From Pseudoalteromonas sp. DL-6 (GTDB lineage: Bacteria; Pseudomonadota; Gammaproteobacteria; Enterobacterales; Alteromonadaceae), in contig NZ_CP019770.1 of the NCBI RefSeq assembly GCF_004328665.1, positions 2,294,001-2,358,000 on the forward strand: DNA of 64,000 nucleotides. Direction: 5' to 3'. Made by a program: the position numbers and the translations under genes. The notes under the pieces were generated by a model. That model ran no database searches. It had not been told where the DNA came from and saw nothing but the letters and a program-made list of their open reading frames with translations. Shown piece after piece: positions 17,929 to 27,936 of the stretch. How positions within the stretch are numbered: the first letter of the stretch is position 1; every line of letters starts with the position of its first letter.

Positions 17929-18789
17929 TTAGTTACTAACTAACTTCTCAATGAAAAACTCTAAGTGACCCGAGGCTTGACTAGGTGTTGGCCACTTAGC
18001 AATTTTTGTCGCCAGTGTTTTAAAAGCAATCGCAGCAGGAGAGCCTGGAAAAACTTCAACTATCACTTTTTGGCGACGCGTTGATTTGCGCATATTCTCA
18101 TCATAAGGAACCGTTGCAACCAGCTCCATTGATATATCTAAAAATCGGTCGGTTACTTTTGAAAGTTTAGCAAATAATTCTTGCCCTTCACGTAAGCTAC
18201 GCACCATATTGGCAACAATTTTAAATTTGTAAACACCGTGCTCACGGCTCAGCACTTTTATTAACGCATATGCATCAGTAATTGAGGTTGGTTCGTCACA
18301 AACCACCACAACCACATCCTGTGCGGCGCGAGAAAAACTCAATACCATGTCAGAAATACCCGCAGCGGTATCTACAATTAAAATATCAAAATCGGTGTTA
18401 AGCTCACTAAATGCACGTATCAGTCCCGCGTGCTCTGAAGGTGATAACTCAACCATACTTTGCGAACCCGATGTTGCTGGCACTATTTTAATTCCTGCAG
18501 GGCCTTCAACTAAAATATCTTCGAGTTCACACTCACCTGATAAAACATGAGATAAATTACGCTCTACGCGTAGTCCAAGCATAACATCACAATTGGCTAA
18601 TCCTAAATCAGCATCTAATACCAGCACACGCTTGCCTTGTTGGCCTAACGCGATTGCCGTGTTAAGGGATACGTTTGTTTTACCCACTCCACCTTTGCCG
18701 CCGGTGACAGCGATAACTTTTACGCCGTTATTATTATTGTTGCTCATTTTGCGAAGGCCGCTTGCTTGATCTAAAACTGTGTTAATCAT
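17929..18789 (-). CDS. flhG: FlhG (FleN), MinD-like ATPase controlling flagellar number
   Basis: Limits polar flagella to one by restraining FlhF and the master regulator FlrA. 286 residues. The N-terminal FlhF-activating motif DQASGLR (residues 7-13) supports the start at 18789 over the later Met15. The deviant Walker A GGKGGVGKT is at 30-38 and the A' motif ILIVDTAAG at about 137-145. It overlaps the flhF stop by 8 nt. Confidence 0.95.
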   Translation of the reverse strand: MINTVLDQASGLRKMSNNNNNGVKVIAVTGGKGGVGKTNVSLNTAIALGQQGKRVLVLDADLGLANCDVMLGLRVERNLSHVLSGECELEDILVEGPAGIKIVPATSGSQSMVELSPSEHAGLIRAFSELNTDFDILIVDTAAGISDMVLSFSRAAQDVVVVVCDEPTSITDAYALIKVLSREHGVYKFKIVANMVRSLREGQELFAKLSKVTDRFLDISMELVATVPYDENMRKSTRRQKVIVEVFPGSPAAIAFKTLATKIAKWPTPSQASGHLEFFIEKLVSN

Positions 18790-20269
18790 ACATCTCTACT
18801 GTGCTCGACGCCACTGATTGGTGTCGTGATTGTTGTGCTTTTATTCTTTTTAAATACAATTGCTCAGCTTTTTTTACTAGTTTTTCGGCATTTGCCACTC
18901 TAATATCTTCTGGTACTCGCTGACCATTAGTAAGATACCCTATTGGGAGGCGGTTTTGAATCGCAATACTAATAATTTCACCTAAACTCAATGACTCATC
19001 TAGCTTAGTAAAAATACACCCACTGAGCTGTACCTTTTTAAAGTGCCTTACGGTTTCTTGTAATACATTAATTTGTGCTGTTGCACTTAATACTAAATAA
19101 CTACGTATATCCACACGCTGATTACGCATTAAGGTATTAAGTTGCTCAGTTAAACGTAAATCTCGCTGACTCATTCCTGCTGTATCAATTAAGACTAGAC
19201 GTTTATTTCGTAAATGGTATAAAACTTCTGCTAATTCATTTGCATCTTTGACTTGTTTTACGCCACAGCCAATAATTCGACCATAAGTTGCTAGCTGCTC
19301 ATAGGCACCAATACGGTAGGTATCAGTCGTAATAAGCGCAACTTTATCAGCACCGTACTTTTGCGCACCTAATGCTGCCAATTTTGCAACAGTGGTGGTT
19401 TTGCCTACCCCTGTTGGGCCTACTAATGCATAAACACCACCTTGGCGAAGTATTTCGTTGTTAGTGGTTTGCATTTGGTCTTCAACCATATTCAATAAGG
19501 CTTTCCAACCTTGTTGGCGAGATACATCGTCGGGTACAAAGCATGCCATCTGCTCAGCAACGTCTTTATCTATTCCCATACCCACTAAACGGTCAATCAT
19601 GCAGGCGCGGGTTGGATCACGACGCGCCATATCTTGTTGCATTAAACCTGACACTTGATGTTCTAGTAATTGACGAATTGCGTTCATTTCTTCGCGCATG
19701 GTGGTTATATCACTCGACTCGTTTTGCATCGTTTGCTGGCGCGGTGCACTCGGTGAGTCTAAATCGTCAAAGCCAGTGTCTAAATCATCAAAGCCTAAGC
19801 TATCAGCTTGGGTGCGAGGACGTGCAGGCGCGCTTTGTTCACGTTCAAACATATTTTTAGGTCGAGATTGAACAGCTTCTTGTTCTTGGTAATGACCAGA
19901 GGTATCAATTCCAGATTGTGAAAACATTGACGCAAGCTCTGCTGAACGAGGACGGGGAGATTGACGTTCTAATAAAGCTTGTAAACTGTCTGCTACCTTT
20001 GCTTGTGGCTTAGGTTGAGCGCGTTGAGGTTCTGGTTTTACAAAATTATGTGAACTCTCAGTATGCGCAAATGAAGCTCTTGCAGCTGGTTGGCTTTGAG
20101 GCTGCTCTGGCGCTTTTGTCGCGGCTTTGTCGTAATCAACAGCAGCAACAATTTCAACGCCATTAGCTAGTTTCTTATTTGACATAATAACCGCATCAAC
20201 ACCAAGCTCTTCTTTTACTTCTTTTAGTGCGGTGCGCATGTCTTTAGCAAAAAAACGTTTAATTTTCAT
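18782..20269 (-). CDS. flhF: FlhF, SRP-family GTPase placing the flagellum at the pole
   Basis: 495 residues: a basic N-terminal region (MKIKRFFAKDMRTALKEV), a long disordered Gln/Pro/Ser-rich B region, then the NG GTPase domain with P-loop GPTGVGKTT near residue 285, DTYRIGAYEQL, VLIDTAGMSQRD and TKLDE. It recruits the first basal-body components to the cell pole. It lies between flhA and flhG as in other polar flagellates. Confidence 0.96.
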   Translation of the reverse strand: MKIKRFFAKDMRTALKEVKEELGVDAVIMSNKKLANGVEIVAAVDYDKAATKAPEQPQSQPAARASFAHTESSHNFVKPEPQRAQPKPQAKVADSLQALLERQSPRPRSAELASMFSQSGIDTSGHYQEQEAVQSRPKNMFEREQSAPARPRTQADSLGFDDLDTGFDDLDSPSAPRQQTMQNESSDITTMREEMNAIRQLLEHQVSGLMQQDMARRDPTRACMIDRLVGMGIDKDVAEQMACFVPDDVSRQQGWKALLNMVEDQMQTTNNEILRQGGVYALVGPTGVGKTTTVAKLAALGAQKYGADKVALITTDTYRIGAYEQLATYGRIIGCGVKQVKDANELAEVLYHLRNKRLVLIDTAGMSQRDLRLTEQLNTLMRNQRVDIRSYLVLSATAQINVLQETVRHFKKVQLSGCIFTKLDESLSLGEIISIAIQNRLPIGYLTNGQRVPEDIRVANAEKLVKKAEQLYLKRIKAQQSRHQSVASSTVEMYD

Positions 20270-20290
20270 AATTCAAACCCCTTTAAAATC

Positions 20291-22399
20291 TTATTGTTGG
20301 CCTACAGAGCTGACAATCTTGATCTGTCTTTCATCTGGTATCTCTTGATAAGACATCACTCGCAATCCTGGAATGGTGTATTTAACAAATCGAGATAACA
20401 CAGTGCGTAACATTCCTGACGTTAGCAATATTGAAGGTTCACCGGCCATTTCTTGATTTTGATGCGCTTCATTCAATGATGTTTGAAGTCTATCAGCAAG
20501 TCCTGGTTCTATTCCGGCACCTTCATCACCTGCATTTTGAAGTGACTGATGCAACATCTGTTCCAACTCAGGCGCCAAGGTTATGACAGGGATTTCAGAA
20601 GACATACCAACAGCATCTTGAACGATTAATCTACGCAACGATATTCTCACTGCAGCCGTTAATACATCAGGGTCTTGGCTACGAGGGCCATATTCAACAA
20701 GGGTTTGAACAATTGAGCGCATATCACGTATTGCTACCCCTTCATTTAACAAGTTTTGTAGTACTTTAACGATAGTGGTTAGCGGTAATACCTCAGGTAC
20801 TAGCCCTTCAACTAAGCGAGGATGGCTCTTACCTAACATATCTAATAAGTTTTGTACTTCTTCATGGCCGAGTAATAAAGCGGCACTATTAGTCAGTAAC
20901 TGGCTAATATGAGTGGCTACAACAGTTGCTGAATCAACTACGGTATAACCTAAAGATTGCGCTTCATCTTTTTGATCTGGTTTTATCCATACCGCATCTA
21001 AACCAAATGCAGGGTCTTTGGTTTCAATGCCTTTTAGCGGACCAAATACTTGGCCTGGGTTAATTGCCAATTCATCACCGTGTTTAAGCTCTCCCTCACC
21101 ACTTGATACGCCCATCATGGTGATGCGATACGCATTTGGGTCGAGCTCTAGATTATCGCGTATATGCACAGGCGGCACTAAAAAGCCCAGCTCTTGAGAT
21201 AGTTTTTTACGCACCCCTTTAATGCGGTTTAATAGCTCACCACCTTGTGACTGATCAACCAGAGGAATTAAGCGATAACCTACTTCTAAGCCAATAACAT
21301 CAACTTGTTGTACATCATCCCAGCCCAGCTCTTTTTGCTCTTGTTTAGCTGCAATCCCAGTGCCTGAAGCTGCATTTTCAGCTTCTTCGGCTTCAGCAGC
21401 CGCTAATTTAAGTTTATTTTGTTGGGTATAGTATGCAAGGTAGCCTAAAAGCGCCCCTAAGCTTAAAAATGCAAGGTGCGGCATACCGGGTACTAAGCCC
21501 ATAGTTATGAGGATACCAGAGGCAATAAATAACGATTTTTCGTTACCTAGCTGCTGCTTAAACTGATCGCCCATGTTGTGCGATTCATTTTGACGCGTTA
21601 CAACAATCGCAGTACCAATTGAAAGTAGTAATGACGGTAATTGCGCTACTAAGCCATCACCAATTGTCAATAATGTGTACACTTCCATAGCGCGAGAAAA
21701 GCTCAAGTCATGTTGGATCATGCCAACAAATAAGCCACCTACGATATTGATCACTAAAATGACGATACCCGCGATAGCATCCCCTTTTACAAACTTACTT
21801 GCACCATCCATAGAGCCATAAAAGTCAGCTTCACGGGTTACTTCTTCACGGCGCTCTCTGGCTTGCTCAGCGCTAATAAAACCAGCATTCATATCCGCAT
21901 CAATCGCCATTTGCTTACCTGGCATAGCATCAAGGGTAAAGCGCGCTGACACTTCAGAGATACGCCCTGCACCTTTGGTGATTACCACAAAGTTGATGAT
22001 GATTAGAATTAAAAATACCACTAAACCAACAGCGTAGTTACCACCAATCACCACCGAGCCAAATGCTTCAATTACCTTACCTGCAGCATCCCCACCATTA
22101 TGACCTTCAAGCAGTACCACCCGGGTACTGGCTACGTTAAGTGCTAAACGCATAATCGTGGCGATTAACAACACCGCTGGAAACATGCCAAACTCAAGCG
22201 GTTTCATGGTGTATACCGTAACTAGTAATACAACTAATGCGAGCGCGATATTAAACGAAAATAATATATCAAGCAGAAATGGAGGCAGTGGTAAAATAAC
22301 CATTCCTAGCGCAGCTAACACTAAAAGCGGTGTACCAACGCCCTTTGCATATTCTTTTTTATCTTTATTAAGTTGTTGTAATACCGCTTTAAATTCCAT
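20291..22399 (-). CDS. flhA: FlhA, export-gate protein of the flagellar type III system
   Basis: Nonameric inner-membrane export gate. 702 residues: about eight hydrophobic segments in the first 330 residues, with the family signature in the cytoplasmic FHIPEP loop (RFTLDAMPGKQMAIDADMNA), then a large cytoplasmic domain that docks chaperone-substrate complexes. First gene of the flhA-flhF-flhG-fliA-che unit, with a sigma-54 type site 40 nt upstream. Confidence 0.97.
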   Translation of the reverse strand: MEFKAVLQQLNKDKKEYAKGVGTPLLVLAALGMVILPLPPFLLDILFSFNIALALVVLLVTVYTMKPLEFGMFPAVLLIATIMRLALNVASTRVVLLEGHNGGDAAGKVIEAFGSVVIGGNYAVGLVVFLILIIINFVVITKGAGRISEVSARFTLDAMPGKQMAIDADMNAGFISAEQARERREEVTREADFYGSMDGASKFVKGDAIAGIVILVINIVGGLFVGMIQHDLSFSRAMEVYTLLTIGDGLVAQLPSLLLSIGTAIVVTRQNESHNMGDQFKQQLGNEKSLFIASGILITMGLVPGMPHLAFLSLGALLGYLAYYTQQNKLKLAAAEAEEAENAASGTGIAAKQEQKELGWDDVQQVDVIGLEVGYRLIPLVDQSQGGELLNRIKGVRKKLSQELGFLVPPVHIRDNLELDPNAYRITMMGVSSGEGELKHGDELAINPGQVFGPLKGIETKDPAFGLDAVWIKPDQKDEAQSLGYTVVDSATVVATHISQLLTNSAALLLGHEEVQNLLDMLGKSHPRLVEGLVPEVLPLTTIVKVLQNLLNEGVAIRDMRSIVQTLVEYGPRSQDPDVLTAAVRISLRRLIVQDAVGMSSEIPVITLAPELEQMLHQSLQNAGDEGAGIEPGLADRLQTSLNEAHQNQEMAGEPSILLTSGMLRTVLSRFVKYTIPGLRVMSYQEIPDERQIKIVSSVGQQ

Positions 22400-22438
22400 A
22401 ACTCTACAATTTCAAAAAATTGACACTACGCTGAAATT

Positions 22439-22453
22439 GCAATAACTATTCCA
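22439..22453 (-). promoter_or_regulatory. Putative sigma-54 promoter of flhA
   Basis: Minus-strand TGGAATAGTTATTGC: GG and GC are exactly 10 nt apart and the -12 element is TTGC; the -24 element is TGGA, not TGGC. The -12 end is 40 nt from the flhA start, the same spacing as at other flagellar units here. Confidence 0.62.
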
Positions 22454-22470
22454 AGTTAATTGGTTAGCGG

Positions 22471-23601
22471 TTAATACTTGAATTCATCGGGGATTGGCAG
22501 CTTTTTATTAAGTGCGACAGGGCGTTTTCCACGGCCTTTTTTAAACCGTTTAAGTTGAAATACATAGGCAAGTACTTGGGCAACTGCAGTAAAGAGCTGA
22601 TCGGGAATTTGCTCCCCTACTTCAGCGGTATGATAAAGCGCTCGCGTTAAAGTAGGCGACTCAACAATGGGCACTTCATTACCCAACGCAATTTTACGAA
22701 TTTGCATAGCAAGCTCGTCAACGCCTTTGGCTAGTACAATGGGGGCGCCTGCTCGCTCTGTGTCGTATTTTAAAGCGACTGAGTAATGAGTAGGGTTGGT
22801 AACAATAACATCGGCGTCTGGCACATCCTGCATCATTCTCTTTTGCGACATTTGACGTTGAGTTTGCCTGATACGCGCTTTGATTTGCGGATCACCCTCG
22901 GAGTTTTTATACTCGTCTTTTACTTCTTGCAGGGTCATTTTAAGCTGTTTGTTATGGCTATAACTTTGAAAAGGCGCATCAATAGCCGCAATAATAATTA
23001 AGGTGCAAGATAACCCTAAAAACATCCACGCTAATATTTCTAAAGCATGCACGATATTGCCCGGCGCGCTTTCTATACTCAAATGTAATATTTCATCAAA
23101 ATAAACATTAATTAAAAAGATAGCGAAGGTTGCCACTAAGCCAAACTTTAATAGTGACTTTAGTAATTCAATAGCCGCTTGCGGACCAAACATCCGAGTA
23201 AAACCTTTCATTGGCGACATTTTACTGGCTTTGGGAGCGGCTGCCTGCCAGCTAAAATTAAAGCCGCCAAGCATGGTGTTACCAATAAACGCAGCTAGTA
23301 CAATAATAAGTACAAACATCGACATAGGAAATAACAGTACGTCAGCCACCTCTCCCCACACTGCAAACATTTTTGTGGTGTCGTAGGTTTCATTGCGATT
23401 AAGGCTCAGCATTCTGCCCATAATACGGTACAAGCCTTTGCCAATTTCAGGGCCGTACATTAATAAAGAAATAGCAGAAAAAATAAGTACAAACATAGTA
23501 CCTAACTCTTTAGAGCGCGCTATTTGGCCTTTCTTTTTGGCATCATCAACTTTTTTGGGCGTGGGTTCTTCGGTTTTTTCTTGTCCTGAATCTTCAGCCA
23601 T
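22471..23601 (-). CDS. flhB: FlhB, export-switch protein
   Basis: Inner-membrane component of the flagellar secretion system that changes specificity from rod/hook to filament substrates after self-cleavage. 376 residues: a charged N-terminus (QEKTEEPTPKK), four hydrophobic segments, and a cytoplasmic domain with the autocleavage site NPTH near residues 267-270 (VIVTNPTHYSVAL). Compare the separate flhX gene, which lacks this site. It starts 9 nt after the fliR stop. Confidence 0.97.
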   Translation of the reverse strand: MAEDSGQEKTEEPTPKKVDDAKKKGQIARSKELGTMFVLIFSAISLLMYGPEIGKGLYRIMGRMLSLNRNETYDTTKMFAVWGEVADVLLFPMSMFVLIIVLAAFIGNTMLGGFNFSWQAAAPKASKMSPMKGFTRMFGPQAAIELLKSLLKFGLVATFAIFLINVYFDEILHLSIESAPGNIVHALEILAWMFLGLSCTLIIIAAIDAPFQSYSHNKQLKMTLQEVKDEYKNSEGDPQIKARIRQTQRQMSQKRMMQDVPDADVIVTNPTHYSVALKYDTERAGAPIVLAKGVDELAMQIRKIALGNEVPIVESPTLTRALYHTAEVGEQIPDQLFTAVAQVLAYVFQLKRFKKGRGKRPVALNKKLPIPDEFKY

Positions 23602-23610
23602 TACACTCTC

Positions 23611-24390
23611 CTAAGGGGAACAACCAACCAGAGTACACATCAGCTCAACCATTTTTAGCCATTGGAACTCAAACTGAGTGATAAAGTTACCGAGGGTAGC
23701 CCAAATAATAACGAGCCCTGCCACTAAGGTAAACGGAAAGCCTATAGAGAAGATATTTAACTGCGGGGCAGCACGGGTCATGATGCCAAATGACATATTA
23801 ATTACAAGCATGGCCGTTAATGGCGCTAACGAAAGCACTAGTGCGGTAGTAAACATCCAACCACCCCATGTCACTATGTCCCAATAATGATCAACCGCCC
23901 ACCAATTACCATCAATTGGCAATACCTGAAAACTATGCACCACCATTTGAATCATCATTAAGTGGCCATTAAATACAAAAAATAACAAGGTAGCTAAAAT
24001 GAGGTAGAACTGCCCTACAGCAGGCACACTCATTCCATTTGAGGGGTCAACAACAGACGCAAAACCTAAACCGGTTTGCATAGCAAGAATTTGCCCTGCT
24101 AATACAAACGTATTGAGCAATAGTGTAGATGCAAAACCAATCGCGACACCAATCAGCATTTGTTGTAGTACCACTAAAATCATTTCAAAAGAAAATAAAT
24201 TAGTAAACGTAGCAGGAGGTAAAACAGGCACTACTAAAAATGTGACTACCACAGCTAAGCCCATTTTAATTCGAGAGGGTACATTTTTGGCGCCAATACC
24301 CGCCATGATCATGATCATTGAGCTTATGCGGACCAAAGGCAGTAAAAAATCACTTAGCCATTGAATAACAACGGAAAATGGAAACTCCAT
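23611..24390 (-). CDS. fliR: FliR, export-gate membrane protein
   Basis: Part of the FliPQR helical export pore. 259 residues with about six hydrophobic segments and the conserved central sequence QILAMQTGLGFASVVDP. It starts 2 nt after the fliQ stop and precedes flhB, the standard fliPQR-flhB order. Confidence 0.96.
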   Translation of the reverse strand: MEFPFSVVIQWLSDFLLPLVRISSMIMIMAGIGAKNVPSRIKMGLAVVVTFLVVPVLPPATFTNLFSFEMILVVLQQMLIGVAIGFASTLLLNTFVLAGQILAMQTGLGFASVVDPSNGMSVPAVGQFYLILATLLFFVFNGHLMMIQMVVHSFQVLPIDGNWWAVDHYWDIVTWGGWMFTTALVLSLAPLTAMLVINMSFGIMTRAAPQLNIFSIGFPFTLVAGLVIIWATLGNFITQFEFQWLKMVELMCTLVGCSP

Positions 24391-24392
24391 CG

Positions 24393-24662
24393 TTAACCTG
24401 CAATTTCGGGGATAAGAAGTACTAAGCGATTAAAAAAGTCCATCAGCTCTTGAGTAAACCAATGTCCACCCACAATTAATGCACCAATGGTAATTAATAA
24501 ACGCGGTAAAAAGCTCAGTGTTTGTTCGTTAATTGAGGTTGCCGCCTGAAATACTGCCACTACTAAGCCAATAATTAAACCAGGGACCACAATGGCAGAC
24601 ACCAGCTTAATCACTAAAAACAGGGCTCCACTTAAAATATCAACAAATACTTCAGGTTCCAT
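24393..24662 (-). CDS. fliQ: FliQ, export-gate membrane protein
   Basis: Small 89-residue component of the FliPQR pore with two hydrophobic hairpin helices (LVIKLVSAIVVPGLIIGLVV and LLITIGALIVGG) and the conserved AATSINEQTLSFLP loop between them. Confidence 0.96.
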   Translation of the reverse strand: MEPEVFVDILSGALFLVIKLVSAIVVPGLIIGLVVAVFQAATSINEQTLSFLPRLLITIGALIVGGHWFTQELMDFFNRLVLLIPEIAG

Positions 24663-24703
24663 GGGCGACTCCTAGTGTGATTGGTTCAATTTATAAAGCA
24701 CTG

Positions 24704-25444
24704 CTATGTGCCTAAACCAAAGCTTTTAGCGAGCGTACCCATCACCAAGCTCCAACCATCAACCAATACAAACAACATAATCTTAAACGGTAGCGATACA
24801 ATCATGGGGGATAGCATCATCATACCCATGGCCATCAACACCGATGCAACCACCAAATCGACAATCAAAAAGGGAATGAAGAACATAAACCCAATAATAA
24901 AGGCCGTTTGTAGCTCACTGGTTACAAACGCCGGAATAAGAACAATCATTGGCGTTGCTTCAGGTGAATCAAGCTGATCGTACCCAGCTATTTTTGCAAA
25001 GGTTTCTAAATCTTTGAGTCGTACTTGAGAAAGCATAAAGGCTTTCATTGGCTCTTTGGCTAAATCGAGTGCCTCTAGTGATGTTACCTGCTCACTTAAG
25101 TACGGTTCGATTGCACGTTCGTTTATTTGCTCATAAATAGGCGCCATAATAAAAATACTTAAAAACAGCGACATACCTAATAAAACTTGATTCGAAGGGG
25201 TTTGCTGTAAGCCAATCGCTTGGCGCAAAATAGCCAATACAACAATAATTCGAGTGAACGAGGTCATCATGATAATGGCTGCTGGAATAAAGCTCATTGC
25301 CGTCATGATCGCTAATACTTGAAGCGTCACTGAGTAATCTTGTGTGCCGTCAGCATTAGTGGTTATGGTTAGCGCATCAATTCCTTCTGCATTAACACCA
25401 GGAATGAACACGATGGCAAGAATGATAAGCAGCCATTTGATCAT
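24704..25444 (-). CDS. fliP: FliP, export-gate membrane protein
   Basis: Core of the flagellar export pore. 246 residues with a cleavable signal peptide (about 1-19, ending VNA), four membrane segments, and family motifs [19 protein letters not shown] and [18 protein letters not shown] 41-nt gap separates it from fliQ; fliO ends 4 nt upstream of its start. Confidence 0.97.
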   Translation of the reverse strand: MIKWLLIILAIVFIPGVNAEGIDALTITTNADGTQDYSVTLQVLAIMTAMSFIPAAIIMMTSFTRIIVVLAILRQAIGLQQTPSNQVLLGMSLFLSIFIMAPIYEQINERAIEPYLSEQVTSLEALDLAKEPMKAFMLSQVRLKDLETFAKIAGYDQLDSPEATPMIVLIPAFVTSELQTAFIIGFMFFIPFLIVDLVVASVLMAMGMMMLSPMIVSLPFKIMLFVLVDGWSLVMGTLAKSFGLGT

Positions 25445-25448
25445 AATA

Positions 25449-25832
25449 TTAATTCTTTTTATTTTGATTAAGTTGCGGATTCAACATTTTGCCAAAACGC
25501 TTCGCTAATTCTGGTAACTCTTTTTCCGTTAAAGGAGTTTCTAGCTTATGTAAATAATTAATGCTGTGCGGGGTCACCCCTAATAGGTGCTGAGCGTTAT
25601 CTATTTCAACAACCATTAATCGCTCGCGTGATCCTAGAGGAAGACTACGGATCACTTTAAACTCATCGTTGTTGGTTAAATTTGGATTGAGCTTTTTAAC
25701 AAAAAAAGCCAACACTAAAATTAACACCACTACCACACCTAACGACATCACCATTGAAATAATGTCTGTGGTGGGTGTTGCAGCATCGGTAGCTGCAAAC
25801 ACTGAATTGCTTAAACCAAGTAATGCTATCAT
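25449..25832 (-). CDS. fliO: FliO, assembly factor for the FliP pore
   Basis: 127-residue membrane protein: a signal-like N-terminus, one clear membrane segment (about 27-47, [20 protein letters not shown]) and a small cytoplasmic domain ([26 protein letters not shown]). FliO is poorly conserved, but position between fliN and fliP plus these motifs makes it clear. It overlaps fliN by 4 nt. Confidence 0.93.
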   Translation of the reverse strand: MIALLGLSNSVFAATDAATPTTDIISMVMSLGVVVVLILVLAFFVKKLNPNLTNNDEFKVIRSLPLGSRERLMVVEIDNAQHLLGVTPHSINYLHKLETPLTEKELPELAKRFGKMLNPQLNQNKKN

Positions 25833-26230
25833 CGTAATTTTTTGATCCGTTCAACCTGACTAATTACATCTGTTAAGCGAATACCAAACTTATCGTTCAC
25901 CACAACCACTTCACCATGTGCTATCAATGTACCATTAACTAATACATCAAGCGGCTCACCAGCAACCCTATCAAGCTCAACAACTGAGCCTTGGTTAAGT
26001 TGTAGTAAATTACGAATATTAATTTTAGAACGCCCTACTTCCATCGAAATAGTTACGGGAATATCTAAAATAGTGTCGAGTTTACGTTTTTCTTCACCGC
26101 TGAGCTCATGTTTTGAATCATCCAGCTCATCAAGTTCGGTTACTTTAACCTCTGCACTATCATCGTCAGTTCCCTCAGCCTCAGCAAGTGCTGCTGCCCA
26201 TTCGTCCATTGTATCTTGATCATCGCTCAT
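25829..26230 (-). CDS. fliN: FliN, C-ring switch protein
   Basis: Lower C-ring component for rotor and export. 133 residues: an acidic N-terminal half, then the SpoA fold from about residue 50 (ILDIPVTISMEVGRSKINI, LLQLNQGSVVELDRVAGEP, VNDKFGIRLTDV). It follows fliM by 20 nt. Confidence 0.97.
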   Translation of the reverse strand: MSDDQDTMDEWAAALAEAEGTDDDSAEVKVTELDELDDSKHELSGEEKRKLDTILDIPVTISMEVGRSKINIRNLLQLNQGSVVELDRVAGEPLDVLVNGTLIAHGEVVVVNDKFGIRLTDVISQVERIKKLR

Positions 26231-26250
26231 ACTTTTAACCTTTTAATCAA

Positions 26251-27342
26251 TTACCAGTCTAAGTCTACACCGTTTGAAAGGTGTAAATCATCTTCTAGTT
26301 CTGCTAATTCTGCATCTGAATCAATTTTTTTGCCGCCTTTGGTAAAGACATGCAGCTCAGATTTAACTGAATCAGGGCGTTTAATTTTTTCACTAATTTG
26401 TAGCGCAACGTTATCGCGTGAACGACCCATTTTAGCTCTAAATGTAGGTAACTCTTCCACAAACACAGTAATATGCTCTGGCATTTCAACAGGAATAATA
26501 TCCCCAGCCTTAAGCTCCATAATTTGTTTTAAGCTTAAATCAACTTCAAGTAGCTGAGTCGATAAGTCGACTTCTACATCCATTATTTCGTCACGAAGCG
26601 CCTTACTCCAACGTAAATCAGTATCTTCAGTATCAGACTGAACACCTGCATCCAGTAGCTCTCGAATAGGTTCGAGCATTGAATACGGCAGCGCAATATG
26701 AAAGTCACCACCACCGCCGTCAAGTTCAATGTGAAAAGAGCTTATAACCACCACTTCGGTTGGACTAACAATGTTAGCCATGGCGGGGTTCACCTCAGAA
26801 TCAAGATACTCGAACGACACATCCATCACCGGTGCCCATGCTTCTTTGTAATCTTCAAAGATTATTTTTAGTAGCATTTGCACGATTCGGCGTTCTGTTG
26901 GGGTAAATTCACGCCCTTCAATTTTGGCATGATAGCGGCCATCGCCACCAAAGAAGTTGTCTACCAATATAAAGACTAAGCGCGCCTCCATAGTAATTAG
27001 GCCGGTGCCCTTTAGTGGACGAAAACGCACCATGTTCAAACTAGTTGGTACAAATAAGGTGTGAATATACTCACCAAACTTGATCATTTGCACGCCGTTA
27101 ATTGACACCTCTGCGGTGCGGCGCATCATGTTAAATAAGCTAATTCGCATATGACGCGCAAATCGCTCATTAACAATTTCAAGTGTCGGCATGCGACCAC
27201 GTACGATACGATCTTGCGAAGAGAAGTCATACTGTAGTGTACTTCCCTCACCATCTTCACCGTCGTGTATATCTTCCTCTTCGACCTCATCAACACCATG
27301 TAATAGCGCATCAATTTCGTCTTGGGATAATAAATCGCTCAC
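26251..27342 (-). CDS. fliM: FliM, C-ring switch protein that binds CheY-P
   Basis: 363 residues. The N-terminal CheY-binding peptide LLSQDEIDALLHG (residues 4-16) is intact, followed by an acidic linker, the middle CheC-like domain (about 45-240) and a C-terminal SpoA domain. Binding of CheY-P switches rotation. It starts 9 nt after the fliL stop. The N-terminal peptide is notable for its likeness to the CheA linker repeats. Confidence 0.97.
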   Translation of the reverse strand: MSDLLSQDEIDALLHGVDEVEEEDIHDGEDGEGSTLQYDFSSQDRIVRGRMPTLEIVNERFARHMRISLFNMMRRTAEVSINGVQMIKFGEYIHTLFVPTSLNMVRFRPLKGTGLITMEARLVFILVDNFFGGDGRYHAKIEGREFTPTERRIVQMLLKIIFEDYKEAWAPVMDVSFEYLDSEVNPAMANIVSPTEVVVISSFHIELDGGGGDFHIALPYSMLEPIRELLDAGVQSDTEDTDLRWSKALRDEIMDVEVDLSTQLLEVDLSLKQIMELKAGDIIPVEMPEHITVFVEELPTFRAKMGRSRDNVALQISEKIKRPDSVKSELHVFTKGGKKIDSDAELAELEDDLHLSNGVDLDW

Positions 27343-27351
27343 ACTGGCCCC

Positions 27352-27879
27352 TTATTGCATCACAAAGCCGGTAAACAGTACCCGCTCAATTACTTTACTT
27401 CCTTCCACATCCATCATTGCAGCTTGCACTTTATCAAGTGCAGTAAAGCGCACTGTTTCTTTGCCCACACTAGTGCTAAGTTCATCTGCGGTGGTCATTG
27501 AGAATACACTCAATAGCGTGCCTTCAATCAGTGGAATGTGTTTTTTAGCTATTTCTTCATTGCCATCCCCGCGCACCAGTAATTGCACTTTAATTTGTAC
27601 AATTCTATCGCGACTCGCCCCTGGGACATTAAATATAAAAGGTCTTGGCATAGCAACATATAGCGCACTGCCTACCGTTGCTGAGGAGCTTGATGGTGCA
27701 GCAGCTACTTCCCCACTAGCAGCATCATCTGTTAGAGTTTCTATGGGTTCATCAGTACCCGATAGTAAAAAGTAACCAGCTACACCGCCAACAATAACTA
27801 ATACAGCGGCTATAATTATAATGAGTTTGCTTTTATTTTTACTGACTTCTTCTATTTCTAAATTAGTATCTTCAGCCAT
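27352..27879 (-). CDS. fliL: FliL, stator-associated inner-membrane protein
   Basis: Forms rings around stator units and supports torque. 175 residues: a short charged N-terminus (EEVSKNKSK), one membrane helix (about 18-38), and a periplasmic stomatin-like domain (about 75-175, FIFNVPGASRDRIVQIKVQL). It has the usual place at the head of fliMNOPQR. Confidence 0.95.
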   Translation of the reverse strand: MAEDTNLEIEEVSKNKSKLIIIIAAVLVIVGGVAGYFLLSGTDEPIETLTDDAASGEVAAAPSSSSATVGSALYVAMPRPFIFNVPGASRDRIVQIKVQLLVRGDGNEEIAKKHIPLIEGTLLSVFSMTTADELSTSVGKETVRFTALDKVQAAMMDVEGSKVIERVLFTGFVMQ

Positions 27880-27936
27880 TGTATTTCCTTTATTCGCAAA
27901 GGTATTTGCTTGTTTTAACTATTATAATAGCAGGAC

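Noticed and set aside
27191..27775. 194-residue plus-strand open frame across fliM and fliL
   Set aside because: Runs antisense to two certain genes, Ser/Thr/Pro-rich composition typical of antisense frames, no start signal.
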